From: Sipunculus nudus
Lineage: Eukaryota > Annelida > Sipuncula > Golfingiida > Sipunculidae
NCBI GenBank assembly: GCA_026874595.1
Contig: CM049318.1
Location: 49,318,750 to 49,382,749 of the forward strand
Length of the DNA: 64,000 nt
Direction of reading: 5' to 3'
Shown here piece after piece: positions 46,656 to 57,500 of this stretch; the stretch's first letter is position 1, and every line of letters begins with the position of its first letter. Position numbers and translations under genes: made by a program. Below the pieces are notes generated by a model, which had not been told where the DNA came from, ran no database searches, and saw only the letters and a list, made by a program, of their open reading frames with translations.

Positions 46656-47497
46656 ATTTTAACCAAAAACAATAGGGCACCTAGAAATTATGTTTTCGAA
46701 CATCCCTGTAAGTTTCAAGGTTATTGTGGCAAAATTGTGGCCAGGAGAGTGGTGACAAACAAACAGACAGACAAACAGACTAGACGACCATAGGTCGTGA
46801 GCTTGCCGGACTTAAATGACAGACAGATGGACAAACAGGACAAACTGACGGTTTTCTATCAATTGAATGACTTTTAAAGCGATTGCTGGAACGTTTGGCC
46901 TGTTGAACGACATATATCACACAAAAGAACATGAAATCAGACATAGCTCAAAACAGACAAATATACTGACACACCTGAGATAACAGACTACAAGTGAAGG
47001 TAGAGTTTATAATGTCGGAGATATGGCCAAAAAATGATATAGTGTGGAGGCTCTACCGCAGCATCCCCTAGCGGCCATATCCCAAAAATTAAAAAATTTC
47101 TTTTGAGATATTATTGTAAGAAATGTTCCAAAATGTATATATTATTGTAAGAGATGTTCCAATTCCAAAAGGATTCCTTCAAAACTGTGGCCTGAAGATT
47201 GCTAACTGTAAGACGCAAGATCCAGCAATCAGGCGAAAATGAGGATCACTGACAAACAGACAGACATACTGAAAAAGTGACACAAGAATAAGACCAGATG
47301 ACTAACTCAGATTATGGAGAAGATTCAAAGGAAGACAATAAGTCATAGTGTTTGTAATTGAAGTTTATAGTTTTGTAGATATGGCAAAGAAATATATATA
47401 GGGGAGAGGCGAGTGCAACGCCCCCTATTGGAATTATCCAGAAAATGAATAATCTGTTTCGAGATATTACTGTAAGATGTAAGATGTAATAGTTTAA

Positions 47498-48690
47498 CAA
47501 GTGACCCATGGGTCATGACGCTCAGCTGCCAAGCATGACCTGCCACATCATGGGCTGAGATTCACAACTTCCAGTCACATTTTGAAGAACCAATTTGCCA
47601 ATATGTTGAAATTTTCTACGACAACAGAAATATACATCACCTATGTCTGGTTAAAACACAGTGACTTGATGGTCTTAGGAAAAATGAATGATTGTTAAGC
47701 TATCAGTAACTATTCCCATAGCTTGCTTGATACCTGTCAGTCTCAAAAGAAACACCAAAAAGGGCAAATATAAGATCAAAATATATAGCAAAAATCAAGG
47801 AAATCCATGCTAGAATTATTGAGAAACGGGTGCTTATAAATATGAAGTTTGAATCAAATTGAGTGATGCATAGATATGGCATATGTGAAAGACTGAAGGT
47901 TTGGGTTGAACAGTTTCACTTGCAAAATGTTCACAACCATTTAGAATAATTCAGTAATGTGTCCTTGACCTTTGACCTTTTGAACTCGACATCGATAGGC
48001 TTCTTCCCCTATTGGTAGATAAGCCATATATGACAAATGGAAGGTATAGATTGAAAAGTTTCCTGAAAATGACTCCACACAAAAAGTGGGTGCAGTGAAC
48101 TTCACCTTTGACCTCAAATTCAACAGGTCTTTTCCCCTGTTGGCAGAGAAGCGATATCAGTGCTGTGAAGTTTGGAATGAAATGTCTAGCTTGAAATGTT
48201 TTCACAACCTTTTAAAAAAATTGGATCCTGTGACCCTGATCTTTGATCTTGTGACCTAAAACTCTATAGGATTCTTCTCCCTCTTAGTAGGTGAAATATA
48301 TGTAAAAGTTCAAAGAATTGGGATGAAAGATTTGGCTTAAAATGCATCCACAGGCATTAAATAAAGGGACTCCTGTGACCTTGACCTTTGACCTGTTGAA
48401 AGATTGAAGGTTTTGGATGAAAATTTTAGCTAAAAGAATTATTTCTGGGGGGTGCATACACACCCTGTAACTTCGAGAATATAGGTCAGTGACCTAATTT
48501 CAGGTTTGCAAGGAGATCATTTTAGAACATCTAAGACTACATAGGGTTCATGACCCTAGCCCGTACAGTTACGATTTGTGCCCTGCTAACAGACGGACGG
48601 CCGGTCAGCAGGATGGACAGATGGAAGGACGACGGACAAAGACCCATCGCTATAGCCCAGCATGACTGAAAGTCAGCTGAGCTAAAAATG
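47498..48690 (+). mobile_element. ~1.2-kb insertion interrupting a satellite unit
   Basis: The satellite phrase GTAATAGTTT stops near 47494 and resumes mid-unit at 48691 (ATCCTTCCAAAACGATGGCC). The insert begins near GACCCATGGGTCATGACG and CTCAGCTGCC, and ends AAGTCAGCTGAGCTAAAAAT, so short inverted CTCAGCTG words mark its ends. The body has several TGACCTTTGACCT motifs and no credible gene. The family is unnamed; its left-end motif recurs at 24004. Confidence 0.65.
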
Positions 48691-49335
48691 ATCCTTCCAA
48701 AACGATGGCCTGTAGAATGCTATCAGTGAGACTCAAGAACCAAAAAGCCGGCGAATTTGAGGACAACTGACAAACAAACAGACAAACTTACAAAGGGACA
48801 CAAGATGGAGACAAGATGACTTAATCAAGTTATGGAGAAGACTCAGAGGAAGAAAATAAGCTATAGTTTATGTAATTGAGGCTTATAATTTTGGAGATAT
48901 GGCCAAATAATGATATACTGGATATGTTCGACTGCAGCGCCCTCTAGTGGACATATCCTGAAGACGACAAATGCGTTTCGTGATATTAGTGTATGACATA
49001 AGATGTAATAGTTTCAAAAGGATTCGTCCACATATCTGACTTGTTGATTGCTATATCTAAAGTGCAAAAACTAGCAAGCAGGCGAATATGAGGATAAATG
49101 ACAAACAGACAGACATACTGACAAAGTGACACTAGATGGAGACCAGGTGACTTGACCATGTTTTGAAGAAGACCAAGAGAAAGAAAATAAGCCATAGTTT
49201 GTGTAATATAGGTTTACTCTTACGGAAATATGTTCAAAAACTGATTTTTTTGGAAGGGTCAAGTGCAGCGCCCCCTAGCAGCCATATCGGGAAAATGAAA
49301 AATAATTTTTGAGATATTAGTATAATACATAAGAT

Positions 49336-49542
49336 GAAGGAACAAACATACACGGGTGACCAACATGCTTTCGAAAATCGAAGATTTCCGGCAAGTAATA
49401 CAAGTAATAAAGTCTGGACTGTGCCTCCAACATGTATGATAATAGATAGGGCCCGGAAAGGCCGACACGCACCGCTGCACACGCCGGCTGCCCACCGTAA
49501 GGACCCTGTCGGCACTTGCGGCAATTGCACGTGTCTTCGTGG
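49336..49542. mobile_element. ~205-bp GC-rich insertion in the satellite
   Basis: An A unit is interrupted between CATAAGATG and ATGTATCAGTTTCAAAAGG. The insert has a very GC-rich core (49449-49540, for example GGGCCCGGAAAGGCCGACAC) unlike its surroundings. It could be a captured gene fragment or a short transposon. Open frames cross it in several phases, so its origin cannot be decided by eye. Confidence 0.5.
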
Positions 49543-50357
49543 TATGTATCAGTTTCAAAAGGATGCCTGCATATCTGTGGCCTATAGGGCATGTCACCGT
49601 GAAATCGCGAAATCTCATTCGACGAGAAACGGTGCGAGATTTTGCAAGATTTTTGGTTGGATCACCGAGAACTCACCAAGGGCTACAAGATGCAAAAATT
49701 TTGACCTCTCTAGCATAAAAACTGACAGAGTTAGAAGCTGAAAACTGCATATTTTCAAAATTCAAAGGTTTTACCCCAAAAATAGAGAAATCTGGCAATA
49801 GCGCACTTTGGCACCTATGCGCAAAAATAAGCCCATGGACCCTAGTTTAAGGTGCTGTGATGGAAATGGCCCAATGTTTAATAGTTCTGGAGGTATAGCA
49901 CCAAAACAAATTTTCATGTTTTTTCATCTGCAACGCCCCCTGGCGGCCATTTCCAAAATCTGAAAAACCCGTTTCGAGATATTCTTATGTTACATAAAAT
50001 ATCTCAGAATCAGTAAAATTGCTGCAAATTTGAAAAATATCACGAAATTCCATGATTTCTCCCCAAAATTGCGTAACCATGGTAACAGCGAAATGAGGCA
50101 ATTTTGCAGTGTTGGAAGTGGCCATGCAGTGGCAAATAAAACGGGCTACAGATTATGTGCCTACGGCTATTTTTGACGAAGGTATGAAGAAAAAACCGTT
50201 TTTGAGCTTTTTGGTGACCCTGACCTTGACCCTTGACCGATCATGACCAAAAACAATAGGCTCCGAGAAGAACCGATTATACACTCTATCTATAAGTTTC
50301 AGGACGATTGGTGCAAAATTGTGGCCTGTAGAGCGGGGACATACAGACAAACAAACA

Positions 50358-50540
50358 AACGGAACTGATCAACATACTTGTCGAAATCTCTGATTCCGGC
50401 AAGCAACAAACAGACATACGCAACTGACCAATATGCTTGCCGAAATCTTTGATTCCGGCAAGCAACAAACAGACAGACAAACAGACATACGCAACTGACC
50501 AATATGCTTGCCGAAATCTTTGATTCCGGCAAGCAAAAAA
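50358..50540 (+). repeat. Three tandem hairpin units at the satellite edge
   Basis: Units contain AACTGACCAATATGCTTGCC, GAAATCTTTGATTCCGGCAA and GCAACAAACAGACA. TTGCCG...CGGCAA within each unit can form a stem. Copies two and three are nearly identical. A related phrase lies at 49359-49398. Confidence 0.75.
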
Positions 50541-51204
50541 CTTTCCCAGTGACCTAAACACGTGAATTTATATGATAATATATAAGACCTGGAAATACGT
50601 CCCTCTAACCTGTAAGGCTCTATGAGGATGCAAATATTTTGTCAACGCCTCATGGCATACACGTATGCTGTCACTTGACATAAACCAGACCAATCGTTAG
50701 CTTTTTAGTATACCTTCTAACAGCACCTACCATGTGTGAAAAATAAAACGTTTTAACTCAGCATATTGGTAAATCCATGTTTGCTGAATTTCCAACCGCA
50801 TGAATACAAGTATGACTCGAGGTACAAGAAATGATTAATTTATCATTCGTAGCCTTCGTAGCATTCGTGTTAAGATTATCAATGCAACAGGATGGATGAC
50901 CGTTCTAGTACATTCCCAATGTGGCTTGTATCACAACTCATACCCTTATAAATGCCTACTCATGTATTCACGGATACAGACACACACCCTCACACACACA
51001 GAGTTTTCATGAGAATACAGTTTTACAACCAGAACCAAACTCATATATGTTAAAACCGTTTATTATAAACTTCCAAAAGCTTTATTATTTATAAATAAAA
51101 CTTAAAAACCAATAATAATTTGAACAACTCTGCCTTATATTCAGCTAGCTAAATTACTTATATACAATTTCCTAAGTTTAACAAGTAAGTAACAGTAATC
51201 AGCC
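50541..51204. other. Spacer downstream of the VWA gene
   Basis: AT-rich. On the minus strand a second possible AATAAA is at 51086-51081. No coding frame is supported. Confidence 0.45.
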
Positions 51205-51210
51205 TTTATT
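51205..51210 (-). terminator. Polyadenylation signal of the VWA-EGF gene
   Basis: TTTATT on the plus strand is AATAAA on the minus strand, 28 nt past the stop codon, giving a short 3' UTR. The alternative at 51081-51086 would give about 155 nt. Confidence 0.55.
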
Positions 51211-51238
51211 GCTATATGAGATATAAGTTGAGTATTTT

Positions 51239-51444
51239 TCATGGAAAATCATCAAAGCACAAGATATTCAGGAGTTCATCGGCTGCAGCGTTGATGTCGC
51301 TGGCGGTAGGAACTCTGACAATATCCATGGTTGAGTTGGAGGTCAAGGCGCTCAGTTTGTCAAGCTCCACTAGTTCTCCTACTGCCGCCCCGATGATTCT
51401 GATTCCGCTGTCACGTGCAGCGCGAGCCTGGCTCTCGGTAAGCT
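51239..51444 (-). CDS. VWA gene, last exon: C-terminal half of VWA2
   Basis: The acceptor TTTTTAG precedes 51444. It encodes ELTESQARAARDSGIRIIGA and ends ILCFDDFP with TGA at 51241-51239. The terminal Cys pairs with the one at the start of VWA2. There is no further domain after it. Confidence 0.9.
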
Positions 51445-54219
51445 CTAAAAAGGAAAGTTGTACAAACACATGAACATTTGTAATATTGGCACTCAGTATT
51501 CATTAATAAGGACAGTATTTATTTACTGATATAACAAACAAGGGTTGGGTTGCTATCAGACGCGTTTATTTAAATAAATTTCCCGAATTATCGATATTAG
51601 CAAGTGAGCGTCAGTGACCAATTGGATTATATAGTGTTAGGTGAACTTTTAACTGGACAGAACTAACAAGGTCAGAGTTTGCAGTTCAACCATACAAATT
51701 ATTAGCTTTTCCCGAAGCATCCGTTAGTTTATAGATATTTGCATTATACCATGACTGAAATGGACATTCCATTACTAACTCCTGCTCTATTTCAAGCCTT
51801 CTTGCAATATGTCTAGCCATTTTTTCGAAATATATTTTCCATCTTAATTGGTGAAGGAACAGGGCGAGCGGATGGCATATAAACCCCTCTCAAAGGTACA
51901 TTTAAAGATATTGGCTTTCTTGTTAAAAGTTAGCCCTTCCCTCGTAACCCTGGTAACCATAACCCTGTTGCTTGCACGAGAACGAGATTTCAGCTGTCTT
52001 ACCAGGTCTGATCGTGGCCTGTCCGTCAGTGACCAGCACGGCCACGTTTTGTGCGGACGGACGGTCCCCTGCTACTGAACGGAACACACCTGGGTTAAAG
52101 AGGAAATTACAACAGTTATAACATTAGATATGAGTATTCGCATCCATCCCATTCTGTCTAAACCTCTGAAACTCGGAATTTACTGCAAATAGAACCACTG
52201 ATTTCTATAAAGTTCGACACAAAGAAAACTGTTGCAATTATTGTATAAACATCTCCTAATAGCTTATTTGGTCCCTGTTTGTTTGAAAACAAATAATATT
52301 GTCCATCAATGGCGGAAATACTGTTTCTTGGTTTATCAAATAAAAAAAAAAATATCCTTCATTAACGACCTATATACACATTTCACATTACAGCAAATTT
52401 CAAACACAATATAGCTGTTTCATTAATATGGATTAAGAAAAAGTGTATATCGCTTAAGAAGCCTCTGCATATACCGTTTATAGTTCCAACTTACATAGAT
52501 CTTTCATTTCTAATCTCATGAACAATAAAAGCACAACTAGTGCGAATATGATACTTTTAAAAAGCATAAATGTAAATAAACAATTGGCCCATAGCTGAAT
52601 TTGGCAAACACGCCATGCATGCTTAATTTCAGGTTAACAAGGACCTCCCGGAAGTACAGTTAGAATGTTCTAGGTCTTACGATTACGATTTGTGCCCTGT
52701 TTACGGCCAGCAGGCCCCCCGGCCCGACGGACAACAGATGATCGCCGTACCTCAGTTGACTTACTCAAGATGTGAAAATTATTAATGAATATTAATTTGT
52801 CATTGAATAAACATACTTTGGTAGGTGAGCGCCAGGCCTTCTTGAATGTTTGTTCTGCCTCCCTTTCTTGCGATGACCATAGCATTCAGCACATCTTTCT
52901 TATTGTCATAAACATTCAAGCCGAACTCAATCTGTGCCTGGTCTGCGAAGCTGATCAAAGCCACGCGCATACGATCGCCCCCTATCGGCAGTGATTGTAC
53001 TACTCTGCGGGCAAACGCAAGGATGATGTCGTAAACCATGGTGATGCTCTCTGACGTGTCTAGCATGAATACGATGTCGTAACTACTGGGGCAGTCTGTA
53101 TGAAAAAAAAGACAAATTTCAAATTGGAAGAATTGACCATAATATGAATGACCGAAAGTTCAAGAGCAGGGACCAGTGTATATCCATGTTCACTGACGTG
53201 GCATTTCTTTTAGATAATGATAGTTCATTGCCAAAAAAAACATTGAAACCTTTGTAATAAGACCACCCATCTGACTGCCCTAAAGTGTTCTTAATTCAAG
53301 GGTGGTCCTATTAGACATGTGGTCTTATTAGACATGTGGTTTTATAAGACAGGTGGTCTTTCATACAGGTTCCTCTGTAAATTACTATTCCAGAATTATA
53401 AAAAAGAAAAACTTAGTATATTAACTTAAGCGTCCTTAAAGCTCATGTACAGGTAAGTATATACCAGTAACACCTGATGCCTGAAGAAACACAGTTACAG
53501 ACATTCTTATTTATGTCCGTAATGACAAAAAATCACACACCCAGACAATGTAATGTTTAAAGTCCCCTAACTAACATAATAAACTGTAATCAGCAGAAAC
53601 AAAGTCAATTTCATCAGTTGTAATACTATATTAGATATGTATATAACAGAATGCATGTTTCGGATATTCAGACTAAATACTTCTAATATTTTGGGCCAGG
53701 GTTAGCCAAACCCCTTTCACTTTCTAAGTATGAGGGCTTCTTGGGGATCTTCTGAGATATCTACAGAATTCATACCAATAATTAAATTCTGGTATCTGAC
53801 AAATATGCAATATTCGATATATAAAAAATAATGATTTATTTTACTGCATATGTTCCAGACTTTATCAGCAATATTTGTGTTCCGCACAAGGGATCTAACA
53901 AAATTCAAGAGACCTGTATAAGAAGTTTATTAACACATGTCTATCCTCTCTGTATCGGGAGATAATTGCGACAGACGCGACCTCTGGAGGACGATAACTT
54001 ACTTATATCACAGTTGTATCCCGCGAACCGCGGTGCACACAGACACTCATATCCCTGGAGGTGGTCCACACAAACGGCCTGAGGGTGGCAAGGGTTGGGA
54101 TTACAATCATCCTGAACTGAAAACGAATTTCATTCTATAAATACATTGATACCTTGATTTCATACGTAATCCACACGTGTGTTTTAATCATTTTTTGTCG
54201 TATTTTATTTGGCACGAGT

Positions 54220-54299
<80 letters not shown>

Positions 54300-54476
54300 C
54301 ATTAACAAAAACAACCATTATAATAATAATAATAATAACAATAGTAAAATAATTAATAAAAGCTTTAAGTAATTTGACCTCATTTCTATTTTGCAGCCAT
54401 AAATACATCTACCTTTATTAATTTTTAACAAACGTGTGTTTTAATCATTTTTTGTCGTATTTTATTTGGCACGAGT

Positions 54477-54574
<98 letters not shown>

Positions 54575-57500
54575 CATTAACAAAAACAACCATTATAATA
54601 ATAATAATAATAATAACAATAGTAAAATAATAAATAAAAGATTTAAGTAATTTGACCTCATTTCTATTTTGCAGCCATAAATACATCTACCTTTATTAAT
54701 TTTAACAAATTTAACAAAAAGCGGAGGAACCAGACAACATGACACACCATAACTTACCATTACAGAAAGTGTTGAATGTAGACACGACGGAGCCTGGGAG
54801 CGCCCTCTGGGACGACATCTGCTGTATATTTTTGTCAACAGGAACACTGGCCAATCCCGACAGCTCATGCATATTTATACCGCGTCCAATGGCAACGACC
54901 GTTATATGAGTGTCGCGGATTAGGCGCAGTTCCTTAGCAGCTGGAATCGTTAACTGTGCTTCCACATTTGATCCCCCTGATAAGAAAGAAGTTCTAAATA
55001 AACAATAGTTTTTAGTCTGGCGCCGGTAACTTATCTACTAAAGGCTAGTGCGTGCAACGACACACTGCGCAGAATCGGACTCAAAAGAGTACGGCTCTAC
55101 AAAAATTGCACTGGGCGTTCTAAATACACGAGCGGCGTAGGTATAAATGTAAGGAATAGGATCCGTACAAATACATTCAATGAGAACAGTTCCAAGGCAA
55201 ATAACATAAACATTGTTTTATTTGTGTGTGTTGTGTAGAAAAAAGTAATATTTGTAAGCGTACACATGTGAAATGCAAATAGGTGTTTACTTTAAATGTA
55301 TTAAATATTGAGTTTAAACTTTGAGAGCTGAGACAAGTAGTCCCGACGGTCACACTAAGTGGAGCAGGTTCGTTAAGAGCAGAAATAACCTATAGCGGAC
55401 GGGTGTTTCCAAAGATTTATTTGATATAAAGTTTCAGAATAGATCTATTCCACGAGTTTATTATTCAATTTATTATTTAAACTCATTCGTCGCAGCACTA
55501 GAACATGATACAGAGTCACGAAACAGATATATAGACAAATACAATTTAACAATCATAAAATATATACAGCAGTTCGATAGGAAGAACGTTTATGGTTTTG
55601 AAAACTTAGCCATTTTACAAATTAAATGTAGATATTAAGGATTTTAAAAAGTTGACACCTGATAACCTGTATACACTTTTTCATGTATAACCATATATAC
55701 ATGGATCAAGGGAAACGATAAAAGTGTTATGAGTGATTTGTTAATGTCGAGGTCCTTATGATGTCTATAACTACCGCAACCGTTATGCTCCGCCCCTGGA
55801 CCTTATTATGCTAATAAACTCAACAAAAAAGGTCAATTATATCAAAAAGCCTCCTCAAATGTACAGAATGGAAAGAATAAATACATTATTAACACAGCTT
55901 GAGACACATGTATTTATTGAACACGCATGTTTTGATTGGAATTTTTAAAAGGTACCAAAGACGATGAATAAGGACGTACATTTGGTCATGAAAAAATTGA
56001 GTATACACAGTCTTTTGTTATCTAACTAAATGGAAACTGAAAAAAAAAATGAAGATGTCTCGTTTTCCCCCCCATGACCCAACCTACTCACACTAAAGCT
56101 CAACTCTGCTATGAATCAAAATGCTGACTAGAAATCTGCATTCTAAGGGATGCAAGCCTCCGCCATGAGCGGGGTCCATATTGTGGGATGCTCCCTAACG
56201 CGTGTTTGCATCCCCTTATTCTGCGTATATTCCCAGGTTAATTCGTGCATAAGTTACTGAAAATTGGTGAATATTCGACACCAAAATCTAATCGATTTTT
56301 CATTGGCCCATTCCCGAAACGCCCTCAAATTTTCATAAGATTCAGTTCAGATTGCGTGAGTTATATTGTGAACAAACACACACACACACACAGTCACACA
56401 CACAGGCGAACGGGGATGAACGCCTAATCTCACAAGGAGAAAATAACAACTGGAGACTTGCTACCAATTCGCCAGACAAGGTTTTCGTCAAACCTAAGAA
56501 CAACAGCAAGAGCATCGCCTTCAGTCTCATATACCATCAAAAATAATACTTGATTGTCTCACCGTCAGTAATGACGAGAACGTGGTTGGGAGCGTCCGGT
56601 CTGTCCCCGCTGGTTCCGAACACTTCATTCTGCATACGACGGATGGCGGTCTGTGTGTTGGTACGGTTACCTTTGAACTCGATGAATCCGAGAGCGTGAA
56701 CGAGGTCTTCTGTTGTCTGATACCTGTTGAATAGTACGGTGAAAGCTTAGTACCTCTGATTCCCAGCAAAGGTCATTAAAGTCAGCCATTCACCTACCTT
56801 TTCTAGAGACAGGCGTACAACGCCATCTTAAGTACTCTCAGTTGCAACTCCTAACTTACCTGAAGACTGGTTCCAACTCCAGTATGCACGCTCATACCGG
56901 TTGTCATGGACGTTCCCGCGATCCTCGTTGATTATCGGTGAAGATATCTTATAAAATAATTTTCTTTATATATTTCTAGTTTTCTGATATTGAAATATGA
57001 TTGGTTGCACAAAAATTGAAAGGTGGATGTATAGATAATAGGATATACTGAATCTTTGATATTCCACTGCACTTAGCATGGATTTATTATTAATATCTTT
57101 TAATCTAATCATTAAAGTCACACGTAATGTACAACCAACTTTTGGCAACTTCTCTGAGCAAACGAAATGCCTATTTTTAACATATATAATACATACTGGA
57201 GTTGGAACCAGTCGACCGGGAGTACATAAGATGGCGTTGTACGCCCGTCTCTATGATTGGCCAAGAGCAACGGTGCCATAATAGAGCGGGGTACCAGTCT
57301 ACCTTTTCTATAGAATTTATGTGATTTCTTGCTTATTCTTCATGCATATTAATGAAGACAATAGTCGATTCCACCACCCCTGTTCACCTGTTTTTATCGC
57401 CATTGTTTTTGGGAGTTAATGAATGTTAAATCCTTTTGCCCTATCACAGAAAGAGGGAAATGCGTAATTAACTATTATGGAAAAATGACCCACGTTATGC

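Larger units (their letters stand above)
41827..50350 (+). repeat. Higher-order satellite built of A, B and C modules
   Basis: Module A (~330 bp) contains GTGGCCTGTAGAATGCTATA, a GACAAACAGACGGACACACT phrase, ATGGAGAAGACTCA and CAGCGCCCCCTAGCGGCCAT. Its CAGCGCC mark lies near 42170, 42507, 43175, 43498, 44425, 44757, 45090, 45878, 46205, 47061, 47417, 48935 and 49265, plus a variant near 49930. Module B (~400 bp, from about 43680, 45270, 46385 and a diverged 49650) contains CTTGACCTTGACCT and GTGGCCAGGAGAGTGGTGAC. Module C begins ACTAGACGACCATAGGTCG at 41827, 44092 and 46789. The order C-A(n)-B repeats. Long minus-strand frames are by-products. Insertions are listed separately. Confidence 0.85.

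Noticed and set aside
49259-49741. Long overlapping open frames on both strands
   Set aside because: They run through satellite module A and its GC-rich insert. The frames conflict and show no conserved domain.
41827-50540. CRISPR-like array
   Set aside because: The units are ~330 bp, diverged and directly adjacent without short unique spacers, and the genome is eukaryotic.
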